Positions 37,804-46,983 of a DNA stretch of 64,000 bases are shown piece after piece. The stretch comes from Rhodospirillales bacterium (lineage in GTDB: Bacteria; Pseudomonadota; Alphaproteobacteria; TMED109), in the NCBI GenBank assembly GCA_028824295.1, contig JAPPED010000003.1, positions 124,001-188,000 of the forward strand. The letters are read 5' to 3'. Made by a program: the position numbers and the translations under genes. How positions within the stretch are numbered: position 1 is the stretch's first letter; each line of letters opens with the position of its first letter. Below the pieces are notes generated by a model, which was not told the DNA's origin, searched no databases, and saw only the letters and a program-made list of their open reading frames with translations.

Positions 37804-39696
37804 ATGGAATCACTGCCAACGACGATTCCTTCCGGCGTCGAGAAACGTGCGGCGTGGTTGGCACGGGCCGGCGGGATCGAAAAGGCAATCCGCGGTGGCT
37901 TGTTCTCCGCACCGGTCGCGTTGCCGCTGGTCGAAACCCTGGTGCTAGGTCTGATGCGCCAGGGCGTCACCAAGTATCTCGCCATATTCGGGCACGGCTC
38001 CACGACCATCGGCGAGATCCTGCGCATCTATTCGAAGCACGGACTGGTGCGGTGCTGGCAGTTTCGCAATGAGGTTGAGATGGCCCACGCGGCGACCGCG
38101 CTCCGCTGGATCTACGGGGAGCCTTCGGCAGTGGTTACGTCGATCGGGCCAGGCGCCTTGCAGGCGATGGCTGCCTCGCTCGTGAGCGCTTCCAACGGCG
38201 TCGGTGTCTATCACCTGTACGGGGACGAGACCACCCACGGGGAAGGCTACAACATGCAGCAGGTCCCCAAGCCCGTGCAGGGCCTGTTCGGCCAGATTAC
38301 GTCGCTGATGGGTCAGTCCTACACCTTGCACAGCCCCGGAGCGTTGCGGGCAGCGCTCCGGCGCGGTGCCGTGACCGTGTTCCATCCATGGCGCCCGGGT
38401 CCGTTCTACATCAACCTGCCGCTCAACACGCAGCCGCGGGAGACCCGGATCCGGGTCGACGCGCTGCCCGAGCTGCCACGGCTCGCGCCCGCCGTTCCGG
38501 GCACCGACGAAGGCCTGGCTGAGGCAGCCCGCCTGATTGCTGAATCGAGGCGCGTGGCCATCAAGGCCGGGGGTGGAGCCCGTTCGTGCGCAACAGCTGT
38601 CCGGGAGTTCGCCGAACGCACCGGTGCCGCCGTCGTACTGGGACCCAGTTCGACGGGCGTGCTGCCGGATTCCCATCCGCAGAACATGCACGTCGGCGGT
38701 TCCAAGGGATCCATCAGCGGCAACTACGTCATGGACGAGGCTGAAATCCTGGTGGTGATCGGGAGTCGCGCCGTGTGCCAGAGCGATTGCTCGGGAATCG
38801 GCTGGCCGAACGTCCGGGACGTCATCAACATCAACGCGGATCCGATAGACGTCCAGCACTACAACCGGACAACCGCACTCTGCGGGGATGCCGGCCAGGT
38901 ACTCAGGCGATTGCACGCACGCATCGTTCGTGACTACCCGGGATGCGCTGAGGCGAAGACTGACTGGTTGAAGGCGTGCGCCGAGAAGAAGTCGGAGTGG
39001 TGGAAATTCAAGACCGCACAATTCAACGCCGAACTCCCGCTGGACCCGGTGTGGGGACGGCGCGTCCTGTCCCAGCCGCAAGCCATCAAGATCGCTTCGG
39101 ATTTCTGCAAGGAACGCGACGTGCTCAAGCTGTTTGACGCCGGGGACGTGCAGGCGAACGGATTCCAGATCGTCGAAGACGACAAGCCGTTCGAGACCTT
39201 CACAGAGGCGGGCGCGTCGTACATGGGGTTTGCGGTATCGGCTTTGCTGGCTGGTGCCATTGCGGATCAGGGCCGCTATGCGATGGCCTTTACTGGTGAC
39301 GGTTCATTCATGATGAACCCGCAGGTCCTCATTGACGGCGTCGAGCACGGCGTGCACGGAACCATCCTTCTTCTCGACAATCGCCGAATGTCGGCGATCA
39401 GCGAACTGCAGGTCGCGCAGTACGGTGAAGCGTTTCGCACATCCGATTCCGTTGTCGTTGACTACGTGCAGATGGCGTCGTCAATAAATGGGGTCATGGC
39501 TTTGTACGGCGGTGATGACGGCGAAGCTCTGAAGGCTGCGCTGCGCGCGGCCTATGCGCATTCGGGCCTCAGCCTGGTGCACGTTCCGGTCTATTTCGGA
39601 CCGGATGCCGCGTCGGGCATGGGGGCCTATGGCCGATGGAACGTGGGGAGTTGGTGTGAGGAGGTGGAGCGAGACTACGAACACACGCTGATCTGA
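37804..39696 (+). CDS. IolD-like thiamine-diphosphate enzyme
   Basis: 630 residues of the thiamine-diphosphate family, closest in layout to IolD, which opens the ring of the diketo-inositol intermediate. Recognisable parts are GHGSTTIGEIL near residue 60, the activating glutamate in RNEVEMAHAA, the central domain with KAGGGARS, and the thiamine-diphosphate/magnesium motif GDGSFMMN to LLDNRRM. It follows a Gfo/Idh dehydrogenase gene by 18 bases. The other iol genes (iolB, C, E, A) are absent nearby, so the substrate may differ from myo-inositol. Confidence 0.82.
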   Translation: MESLPTTIPSGVEKRAAWLARAGGIEKAIRGGLFSAPVALPLVETLVLGLMRQGVTKYLAIFGHGSTTIGEILRIYSKHGLVRCWQFRNEVEMAHAATALRWIYGEPSAVVTSIGPGALQAMAASLVSASNGVGVYHLYGDETTHGEGYNMQQVPKPVQGLFGQITSLMGQSYTLHSPGALRAALRRGAVTVFHPWRPGPFYINLPLNTQPRETRIRVDALPELPRLAPAVPGTDEGLAEAARLIAESRRVAIKAGGGARSCATAVREFAERTGAAVVLGPSSTGVLPDSHPQNMHVGGSKGSISGNYVMDEAEILVVIGSRAVCQSDCSGIGWPNVRDVININADPIDVQHYNRTTALCGDAGQVLRRLHARIVRDYPGCAEAKTDWLKACAEKKSEWWKFKTAQFNAELPLDPVWGRRVLSQPQAIKIASDFCKERDVLKLFDAGDVQANGFQIVEDDKPFETFTEAGASYMGFAVSALLAGAIADQGRYAMAFTGDGSFMMNPQVLIDGVEHGVHGTILLLDNRRMSAISELQVAQYGEAFRTSDSVVVDYVQMASSINGVMALYGGDDGEALKAALRAAYAHSGLSLVHVPVYFGPDAASGMGAYGRWNVGSWCEEVERDYEHTLI

Positions 39697-39766
39697 CACG
39701 CGCACGCTGTGCTCACGACCATTTGCGGTTCGGACGCACCCATGGATCCGTTGTCAATAAGAATCC

Positions 39767-39789
39767 CCCGCCGCGCCAAGCGCGGCGGG
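39767..39789 (-). terminator. terminator hairpin between IolD-like gene and porin 2
   Basis: CCCGCCGCG and CGCGGCGGG form a perfect 9-base GC stem with a 5-base loop. Read on the minus strand, the stem is followed by a T-rich stretch (ATTCTTATT), so it best fits an intrinsic terminator for porin 2. It may also stop transcription from the plus-strand operon. Confidence 0.65.
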
Positions 39790-39825
39790 AGTTACCGTGC
39801 TCACGATATGTTTAGGTTTGGGCTC

Positions 39826-41211
39826 TTACCACTTGTATTGCCATCGAACACCGTGGATCCAGAATTCATCGGTCACGGATTCGTCTTCGCCATAGGTACC
39901 GCTGGTGGCTTCGTTTAGGCCCACGCGAATTGTGTTGAACATGATGCGTGTATTGCCGTCGAGGTACCAGTTCAGACCGAGAGTGACGTTCGACTGCTTC
40001 CCGTAGTGTGACGGAGTTGCTGTGTCGATACCGAAGTCCATGACACTGTATCGAGCAGCAAGTTCGATTACGCCCGTGCCCTTTAGCGGGAACGGGTTCT
40101 TGACCTTCGGTCCAGACCAGGCGCCCTTCTTCATGCTGTAGCGCTTGGCGCCGCCGATTACGTAACCGGCCTGCACGTAGTACCCGTCGGCTTCCACGTC
40201 CGGGCCGGAGGATTTCTCAAACGTACCGTTGATGTATTCGGTCTGGGCCCAGAACGGACCGTTCAGATAGGCGAGTTCCAGACCGTAGTGGACCATTGCG
40301 TCGAGACCGCTGTTCTCGCTGGAGCCGTACAGTAGCTTGTAGTCCGCGACGTTTAGTTCGGTCCGGTAACCCCAGCGCGCTGAAGCAACCGGGCCACCCG
40401 AGCGGTCCATCCAGCCGCCTAGGTGCAGTGCAGACGTCTTGGTCTTGATCGGCGCGTAGACCGCACGAACCGTGAAGCCCACGTCTTCCGCACCGCCGCC
40501 GATACCATCTATCTCGGTATCTCCCCGGGCATGAACCGCAGCTTCGATAAGGCTTTGCGCGCCGTACACCCAGATTTGCGCGTTGACGGCCTTCGGACCC
40601 AGAGTCTTGTCGGTGAACATGTCGACCGGTAGCGAGCGTTCAATGAAGCTGATGTCGTTCGAGGACGTACTTTCTTCAAACGTGACCGGGATTTTCATCT
40701 TCCCGAAGCCGATCTTGATCATTTTCGACGGCGAGTAATAGATCGCGGCTTCGTCGATCTCGGCTTCGTTGTCGTCGTCGGCCGAACCGCCGACATCGAT
40801 CGTCAGGTTGTAGGAAAACCCGCCGGACTTGCCTTTAACGCCCAAGCGGCCACGCCGCAGGTTCGTGCCTGTGTCGAAATTCTCGCCCTCGAACTTGTCG
40901 GACGGGTAGATACCCACGTCCCAGTGCAGACGTCCCGTCAGCCCAACCGAATTGCCCCCCTTCGAGATTGAGAGCCCGGGGCCAACCGTGATCTTGGGCT
41001 CGTCGCCCTTTACGGCCTGTGCTTCAGCCTGAGCCGCCTGCTGTGCCTCAAGGCCATTCAGCTTGATCTGCAGGTTCTGAATGGCCTCCTTCAGAGCTTG
41101 GATCTCGGCGTTCTGCTCTGCCTCGGCATCCTGTGCCAAGGCGGGGCCTGCGGCCGCGAGGCCGGCCATCAGCGCGGCCGCAGCCGCTAGTGCACTCAGC
41201 GTGCGGTTCAT
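39826..41211 (-). CDS. phosphate-selective porin O/P family outer-membrane protein (porin 2)
   Basis: 461 residues. A clear signal peptide ends ALA (about residue 26). A coiled coil follows (AEIQALKEAIQNLQIKLNGLEAQQ), then a beta-barrel starting near residue 70. The pattern is Porin_O_P, the OprP/OprO group. It ends WQYKW rather than the more common phenylalanine. A strong GGAGGG ribosome-binding site sits about 9 bases before the ATG, suggesting high expression. Codon use is notably regular, another mark of an abundant protein. It may be the main porin of this cell. The second such porin, at 28.6 kb, is only distantly similar. Confidence 0.85.
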   Translation of the reverse strand: MNRTLSALAAAAALMAGLAAAGPALAQDAEAEQNAEIQALKEAIQNLQIKLNGLEAQQAAQAEAQAVKGDEPKITVGPGLSISKGGNSVGLTGRLHWDVGIYPSDKFEGENFDTGTNLRRGRLGVKGKSGGFSYNLTIDVGGSADDDNEAEIDEAAIYYSPSKMIKIGFGKMKIPVTFEESTSSNDISFIERSLPVDMFTDKTLGPKAVNAQIWVYGAQSLIEAAVHARGDTEIDGIGGGAEDVGFTVRAVYAPIKTKTSALHLGGWMDRSGGPVASARWGYRTELNVADYKLLYGSSENSGLDAMVHYGLELAYLNGPFWAQTEYINGTFEKSSGPDVEADGYYVQAGYVIGGAKRYSMKKGAWSGPKVKNPFPLKGTGVIELAARYSVMDFGIDTATPSHYGKQSNVTLGLNWYLDGNTRIMFNTIRVGLNEATSGTYGEDESVTDEFWIHGVRWQYKW

Positions 41212-41592
41212 GGAAGAACCCTCCCGGTAATTCAGGGTGGTAGTGGGCTATTGCCTCGTAACGCGGCGAGGGTGGCGGTCGCGGTGCGCCGGTCCCCGCG
41301 TGCAAACCTGCCGGTGGTTTGTTGCGTTTCCTTTACAGCAGCGTGACGATTGCGGGTTGGAGTTCGATTGCTGCGTGTCAAGCGGTTGAACCAATGTCGT
41401 AAACGGGGGGAACCATTCATCGTGTCGCATTTGGAACTGGGTATGACATTTCCGGCACGATCGAAGGCGGACACGCCGGTTGCAGCGCTTCGCAGCGTGG
41501 CCAGGAAGCCCGTACGGATCTCGCCCGTTTCTGGCTTCTTTGGCTCCTCGGTGGCAGGCTAACGGGGCGTCGACGAGCCAGAGGGCCACTAC
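41212..41592. other. divergent intergenic region, porin 2 / nnrDE
   Basis: About 380 bases. It contains the porin ribosome-binding site and, presumably, promoters in both directions. No gene is supported. Confidence 0.35.
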
Positions 41593-43071
41593 ATGCGGCT
41601 GATGTCATCTGGACCGGCGTTGCCGCCGGAAGTCCTGACGGTGGAACAAATGGCGGCGGCCGACCGCGCCGCCATTCGTTCCGGCACACCCGGCATCGTG
41701 CTGATGGAAAATGCCGGGCGGGCAGTTGCGGAGGCCGTGGAAGCTCGCTGTCCGAGCGGTACCGTCGTGGTCTTGGTCGGGCCGGGCAACAACGGCGGCG
41801 ACGGATTCGTCGCGGCGAGGCATCTCGCGCGACACGGGCGGGACGTCCGCCTCGCACTCTTCGGTGCCCGCGAAGCGCTGACCGGCGACGCGGCCTTGGC
41901 CGCCGCCCGCTGGATGGGCGAAATCCATGCCTGGGACCCTGCGCTCATCGAGGGGGCGGCGACGGTCGTGGACGCGGTATTCGGCGCCGGATTGTCGCGG
42001 CCGCTACCGGTCAGCGTGCAATCCATGTTCGATGCGGCTCGGGATCTGCCTTGCGTCGCCGTAGATCTTCCTAGCGGGGTCCAGGGCGATACCGGCGACG
42101 CGTCGACGGGCGTACTTCCGGCCCAGGCAACCGTCACCTTTCACCGGCTGAAGCCGGCGCATGTCCTTTTTCCCGGTCGCGCCTTGGCTGGCGAGATCGT
42201 GCTCGCTGATATCGGCATCCCGGCGAACGCCGCAACGGGAGTGGCTCTCCTCAATGGTTCCGAACTCTGGCGCGAGCAGTTGCGGCAGCCAGACTGGCGC
42301 AGCCATAAGTATCAGCGTGGCCACGTGGTGGTCGTAGGCGGCCCGCCTCAGCGCGCTGGCGCTGCGCGTCTTGCCGCACATGCCGCGTTGCGCACGGGAG
42401 CAGGACTGGTAACGCTTGCGGTGCCTAGTGACGCGCTCGTCGCATACATTGGCGATCCGAAGGCTCTGATGGTGGCGCCCGCTGCCGAGCCCGACTCCTT
42501 GCAGGGACTGATCGCGGATACAAAGGTCCGGGCGGTCGTCTTGGGACCCGGTAACGGCGTGGGACCTGCGACCCGGAGGCGGGTGGCCGTTGCAGCGGAG
42601 GCTGGCCTGCCTCTGGTGCTGGACGCCGATGCGCTGACGAGCTTTGTCGATGAAGTCGATTGCTTGGGAGCCCTCTGCACAACCGCGAAGGCGGTCGTGT
42701 TGACGCCGCACGATGGGGAGTACCGGAGACTGTTTCCCGACATTCAGGGGGATCGCGTGGTTCGGGCACGGGCGGCAGCCGAACGAACAGGCGCCGTGGT
42801 GGTCAGCAAGGGGCCGGATACCGTCGTGGCCGGCAGGGACGGGGGTGTCATCATCAATGCCAATGCGCCGGCAAGTTTGGCGACGGCAGGTTCGGGTGAT
42901 GTGCTGGCCGGAATCATCGGAGGCCTGCTGGCCACGGGCATGGAGCCCTTCACGGCAGCCGCTGCGGGCGTTTGGCTGCATGGCGAAGCTGCATCAGTGC
43001 ACGGTACGGGTCTGATCGCAGATGATCTGCTGAGTGGTCTCCCGTCTGCTCTCCAGTCAGCGCAATGCTAA
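41593..43071 (+). CDS. nnrDE: bifunctional NAD(P)H-hydrate repair enzyme (epimerase + dehydratase)
   Basis: Repairs hydrated NADH and NADPH. The N-terminal YjeF/NnrE epimerase domain (about residues 1-215) has GPGNNGGDGFVAARHL, which binds the nicotinamide nucleotide. The C-terminal NnrD dehydratase domain (about 225-490) has VVLGPGNG, a VLTPHDGEYRRL segment, and the ATP-site motif NANAPASLATAGSGDVLAG. At 492 residues it is a full-length fusion as in most bacteria. The ATG at 41593 may be replaced by a nearby ATG six bases later. Confidence 0.95.
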   Translation: MRLMSSGPALPPEVLTVEQMAAADRAAIRSGTPGIVLMENAGRAVAEAVEARCPSGTVVVLVGPGNNGGDGFVAARHLARHGRDVRLALFGAREALTGDAALAAARWMGEIHAWDPALIEGAATVVDAVFGAGLSRPLPVSVQSMFDAARDLPCVAVDLPSGVQGDTGDASTGVLPAQATVTFHRLKPAHVLFPGRALAGEIVLADIGIPANAATGVALLNGSELWREQLRQPDWRSHKYQRGHVVVVGGPPQRAGAARLAAHAALRTGAGLVTLAVPSDALVAYIGDPKALMVAPAAEPDSLQGLIADTKVRAVVLGPGNGVGPATRRRVAVAAEAGLPLVLDADALTSFVDEVDCLGALCTTAKAVVLTPHDGEYRRLFPDIQGDRVVRARAAAERTGAVVVSKGPDTVVAGRDGGVIINANAPASLATAGSGDVLAGIIGGLLATGMEPFTAAAAGVWLHGEAASVHGTGLIADDLLSGLPSALQSAQC

Positions 43072-43233
43072 CCCCGCAGAACGGCGGTTCGCTACCACGG
43101 TCCTACCGCTCTGGGCCGGGGACAGGACCTTATGATGGATTGAAATTCCCTATGCGACTTGACGACTCTGGAGAACAAAGACACCCTGCACATCGACGGG
43201 CTCCGTGTAACGCGTTCTAAGGTTGTTCCTACC

Positions 43234-45795
43234 ATGAGATTGTTGTTGCGTTCGGCGCGCCAATTCGGCGTGCCGGCGTTGGGTGCGGTTGTGCTCGTCG
43301 CAGCCGGATTCGGCGCAGTTCCCGTCGTCGCCCAAGAAACCTTGCCTGAGGTTGAGGTCATCGGCGTTACCCCGATGCCTGGTACTGGAGTGGCACGCGA
43401 TCGCGTTCCTGCTGCAGTCCAAACGATCACGGACGAGGAAATCGACGCGCTGCAACCGCGCAATTTGACCGACCTCGTCGAACAGACGTTGCGCGGTGTC
43501 AGTGTGACGGATGTGCAAAACAGCCCGTACCAGCAGAACCTTTCGTACCGCGGCTTCACGCTCTCGCCGCTTCTCGGGGAGGCGCAAGGGATCGCCGTGT
43601 ACTTGAACGGTGTCCGCGTCAACGAGGGCTTCGGCGACACCATGCAGTGGGACCTGGTGCCGGAAGCGGCGATTCGGCGGATCGATCTCGTGGGTGGCAA
43701 CCCTGCGTACGGTCTGAACGCGCTGGGTGGCGCTTTGTCGCTCCAGACGCAGAGCGGCCTCTCTTTCAGCGGCTCGGAGTTGGAAGTCAAGGGTGGCTCG
43801 CACGGCCGTCTCGACACTGCGGTGCAGGTGGGCGGCAAGCTCGAAGCGACAGCAGTGTACGTGGCCGCAGAGCGGGGCGAGGAGGACGGCTGGCGCGACC
43901 ACAGCGACAGCAGCATTCTGCGGCTGTTTGGTGATGCGACGCACGTCTTCGATCGTGGCTCCCTCGGTTTCAGTGCCCTGTTTGCCCGGACCGAAATCAC
44001 CGGGAACGGCGCGACGCCGGAGGATTTACTCGGAATTCGACGGGAATCTGTGTTTACGTACCCGGACATCACTGAAAACGAATTGGGCATGTTCACGGCA
44101 CGTGGGGAATTTGAAGTTTCGGACAATCTGCGGATATCGGGCTTGGTCTACCACCGGGGATTGCAGCGCGACACGATCAACGGAGACGAATTCGACGGTG
44201 GGTTCGGTGATGACGGCTTCCTGCGTGCCGGAGAGGGTGAAGATGATGATGACGACGACGACGACAACGGAAACGGCCACGTCATGAACGGCAATGGTGA
44301 TGACGATGACGAGGAGGAGGAACAGACCATCCTGTTCGGCTCGGTCGAGGGGGCCGGCGGCACGCCGGAGGCGATTTACCTGTTTGGTGACGACGATGAT
44401 GACTTCCCGACGGCGGGCGCACGCAACCTGACCTTCACCGACACCCAAACCCAAGGGATTTCGCTGCAGGCAGACTTGACCTACGGGGCGCACCAGGTGG
44501 CGTTCGGAACGGTGTACGACCAGTCCGAAACTACCTTTTCGGGCCACACGCTCGTTGGCGAGATGGAAGCGGACCGGAACGTGCCAGCGATGCTCTTCGC
44601 CGACGGTCAACCGCGCATCGTGACTCATGAGTGCGAAGCGGATGACTTCGAAGCCGATGAAGCAGAGTGTGAGGAGGAACTCGAGGAGTCCGACGCGGGA
44701 CCGCTCGATGTGGTTTCGGACTCGCAGGCATGGGGGCTCTACGTTTCCGATACGATGGCCCTGTCCGATCGCACCGACGTGACATTCAGCGGGCGCTTCA
44801 ACCACGTTGCCATCGATCTCCAGATCGACGATGACGACACCGAGTCCCACACCTTCCGGCGTTTCAATCCAGCCGTTGGATTGACCCACCGCCTGACTGA
44901 CCGAATGACCGTGTTTGCCGGCTACCGTGAGGCGAACCGGGCGCCAACGGCTGCGGAACTTGGCTGCGCCGATCCCGAGGAACCGTGTCGCCTGCCGAAC
45001 GCCTTCATCGCTGACCCGCCGCTGGACCAAGTGGTGACACGCTCGGTCGAGGGTGGCCTACGAGGACGCACGGCAACCGCAGTTGGTCCCCTGGCCTGGG
45101 AGGTGTCCGCGTATGCGAGCACGAATCGGGACGACATCATCTTTGTTGCGGTTCCGGAAACCGGCGCGCAGCCGGGTCTCGGGTACTTCCAGAACTACGG
45201 TGAGACCCGACGTGCAGGCTTCGACGGTCAGATCGGAGGCAGCTTTGATCGCTGGGATTGGAATGCCAACTACAGCCATGTTCGGGCCACGTTTGCAGAG
45301 GACGCGGAACTTCCCGGCGCTAACCATCCGGAAGGCAGGGAGATCGAGGGTGCAGACGAAGCCAAGCTGATCGACGTCAGCTCGGGCGACACGATCCCCG
45401 GTATCCCGGAGCATTCGGTGAAGGTCGGGCTCGGCTACACCCTTGACAACGGTTTGCGCATCGGCGCGAACTGGGTGGCCCGTTCCGGCGTGTACCTGCG
45501 CGGCGACGAGTCCAATCAGTTGGCCCAGACGAACGACTACAACGTCGTCAACCTGACGGTCGACTGGACCTTCGGGGCTCTGACACTGTTTGGGCGGATC
45601 GAGAACCTCCTTGGCGAGGACTACGAGACGTTTGGTATCCTCGGTGAGTGCGAGCTTGAGGAGGAAGGCGAGCCGTGTGAAGGCGAAGTCGCCATTCTGA
45701 ACCACGGCCTCCCTGACGACGTGCACCACACGAATCGCTTCCTGTCGCCGGGAGCCCCGCAGTCCTTCTACATCGGGATGCGCTATCACTTCTAG
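43234..45795 (+). CDS. TonB-dependent outer-membrane receptor with acidic loops
   Basis: 853 residues from the ATG at 43234, which starts a good signal peptide ending VVAQ; the frame is open further upstream from a TTG. The plug domain (about residues 45-165) starts LPEVEVIGVTP and includes PRNLTDLVEQTLRGVSV and NGVRVNEGFGD. A 22-strand barrel follows and ends MRYHF. Unusual are a run of eight aspartates (codons 44242-44265), a second acid-rich stretch near 44305, and three acidic loops with cysteine pairs (near 44630, 44965 and 45650). ExbB, two ExbD and TonB genes follow, so this receptor likely has its own energising complex. The ligand is unknown; an iron or other metal complex is favoured by context. 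Confidence 0.92.
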   Translation: MRLLLRSARQFGVPALGAVVLVAAGFGAVPVVAQETLPEVEVIGVTPMPGTGVARDRVPAAVQTITDEEIDALQPRNLTDLVEQTLRGVSVTDVQNSPYQQNLSYRGFTLSPLLGEAQGIAVYLNGVRVNEGFGDTMQWDLVPEAAIRRIDLVGGNPAYGLNALGGALSLQTQSGLSFSGSELEVKGGSHGRLDTAVQVGGKLEATAVYVAAERGEEDGWRDHSDSSILRLFGDATHVFDRGSLGFSALFARTEITGNGATPEDLLGIRRESVFTYPDITENELGMFTARGEFEVSDNLRISGLVYHRGLQRDTINGDEFDGGFGDDGFLRAGEGEDDDDDDDDNGNGHVMNGNGDDDDEEEEQTILFGSVEGAGGTPEAIYLFGDDDDDFPTAGARNLTFTDTQTQGISLQADLTYGAHQVAFGTVYDQSETTFSGHTLVGEMEADRNVPAMLFADGQPRIVTHECEADDFEADEAECEEELEESDAGPLDVVSDSQAWGLYVSDTMALSDRTDVTFSGRFNHVAIDLQIDDDDTESHTFRRFNPAVGLTHRLTDRMTVFAGYREANRAPTAAELGCADPEEPCRLPNAFIADPPLDQVVTRSVEGGLRGRTATAVGPLAWEVSAYASTNRDDIIFVAVPETGAQPGLGYFQNYGETRRAGFDGQIGGSFDRWDWNANYSHVRATFAEDAELPGANHPEGREIEGADEAKLIDVSSGDTIPGIPEHSVKVGLGYTLDNGLRIGANWVARSGVYLRGDESNQLAQTNDYNVVNLTVDWTFGALTLFGRIENLLGEDYETFGILGECELEEEGEPCEGEVAILNHGLPDDVHHTNRFLSPGAPQSFYIGMRYHF
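44242..44265 (+). repeat. GAT/GAC trinucleotide repeat encoding eight aspartates
   Basis: Three GAT codons followed by five GAC codons inside the TonB receptor gene. Slippage would change the length of the acidic loop without shifting the frame. Confidence 0.8.
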
Positions 45796-45837
45796 CTGCA
45801 GTGCCGTCTGATTGCGGGGCCGATTGGGTTCGGGTTT

Positions 45838-45854
45838 TTTCGGATGTTCCGAAA
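45838..45854. promoter_or_regulatory. perfect 7-3-7 palindrome upstream of exbB
   Basis: TTTCGGA-TGT-TCCGAAA lies between the receptor and exbB, 57 bases before the exbB start. It overlaps the end of a T-run (45835-45840) that follows a weak CCGA/TCGG stem, so the segment could combine a terminator for the receptor gene with an operator or hairpin for the exb operon. Confidence 0.45.
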
Positions 45855-45911
45855 TGACCGCCATGTATACAGTTGGCCCCGCAACGGAATGCACGATGTA
45901 CGGAGTACGAT

Positions 45912-46535
45912 ATGCCGGAACTGAGCCTGGAGCACTGGAATGCTGCGGCAGACCTGCTCCAAAAGGGGGGCGCCGTCATGTACGTCCTGCTCCTCTTGTC
46001 GGTCTCGTCGCTGGCAGTGATTCTTTTGAAACTATTGCAGTTTTGGAGAATCGGTGCGAGGCGTTCTGGCATGATGGAACTCATCGCGACCGGATCTACC
46101 CACGAAATCCGGCGCCGAATGGCGCTGTCGCGCCATCCGGCTGCGCGCGTGGTCGAAACGGCACTCGACACGGGTCATCTGCCGCGTGAACTCCAGGAAG
46201 CCGAGATCGAACGCATCGGGTCGGTCGAAATCCGCACCCTGGAGACGTACATTCGCTCACTGGAGGTGGTGGCGAACTTGAGCCCGCTGATTGGGCTCCT
46301 CGGGACCGTGATCGGAATGATCAAGGCGTTCGGGCGCCTAGAGGAGGCGGGCGCACGGGTGGATCCCAGCCAGCTTGCTGGCGGGATCTGGGAGGCACTC
46401 CTCACGACTGCTTTCGGACTGATTGTGGCGATTCCGGCGCTTGGTGCCGTGCACTACTTTGAACGCAAGATTGAGGGGGTGCGAGCGCTGATGCGCGACG
46501 CGGCCGCCCGCGTGATCGCGTCGCAGTCGGTCTAG
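45912..46535 (+). CDS. exbB: ExbB/TolQ-family proton channel
   Basis: Inner-membrane proton channel of the TonB energising complex. The 207 residues contain three transmembrane helices (about 20-42, 110-135 and 155-175). The family signature is intact: LSPLIGLLGTVIGMI and the later EALLTTAFGLIVAIPA. The ATG at 45912 follows GGAG. The length is slightly below E. coli ExbB. It heads a tightly packed run exbB-exbD-exbD-tonB. ExbB versus TolQ is decided by the neighbouring TonB receptor. Confidence 0.92.
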   Translation: MPELSLEHWNAAADLLQKGGAVMYVLLLLSVSSLAVILLKLLQFWRIGARRSGMMELIATGSTHEIRRRMALSRHPAARVVETALDTGHLPRELQEAEIERIGSVEIRTLETYIRSLEVVANLSPLIGLLGTVIGMIKAFGRLEEAGARVDPSQLAGGIWEALLTTAFGLIVAIPALGAVHYFERKIEGVRALMRDAAARVIASQSV

Positions 46536-46575
46536 GGAGTCGTCGCCGGCATCGGCAAGCAATCAGGATTCCACC

Positions 46576-46983
46576 ATGAACTTCGGCGAACAGGAGCGCC
46601 GCCGCGCGGAACTTTCGATCGCGCCGTTGATCGACATCGTGTTCCTCTTGCTGGTGTTCTTCATGCTGGCCGGATCGTTCCTGAACCTGGAAGCGCTAGA
46701 TCTTGCGAGCCCGGGTACCGCAACCGCGGCGGGAGGCGGCGGCGAATCAGACGCGCTCGTGATCCGCTTGCACGACGACGGAGCGGTGACGTTCGGGAAC
46801 GTTGTGGTTGACCCGGATGAGATCGTCGAGCGTGTCGAGCGGGCGCGAGCAGAAGACGCTGATCTGAAGGTGGTGGTAGTGGCGCCTTCCCAGGAGGCGG
46901 TGCAACGACTGATAACAGTCGTCGACGACATCCGTATGGCCGGGGTCGAGGCCATCGCGATCGCGGTGCGAGACGAACTGTGA
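46576..46983 (+). CDS. exbD: ExbD/TolR-family protein 1
   Basis: 135 residues with one N-terminal transmembrane helix holding the essential aspartate in LSIAPLIDIVFLLLVFFML, followed by a periplasmic domain. It works with ExbB to couple the proton gradient to TonB. Its stop overlaps the next gene's GTG start (GTGA). Confidence 0.92.
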   Translation: MNFGEQERRRAELSIAPLIDIVFLLLVFFMLAGSFLNLEALDLASPGTATAAGGGGESDALVIRLHDDGAVTFGNVVVDPDEIVERVERARAEDADLKVVVVAPSQEAVQRLITVVDDIRMAGVEAIAIAVRDEL

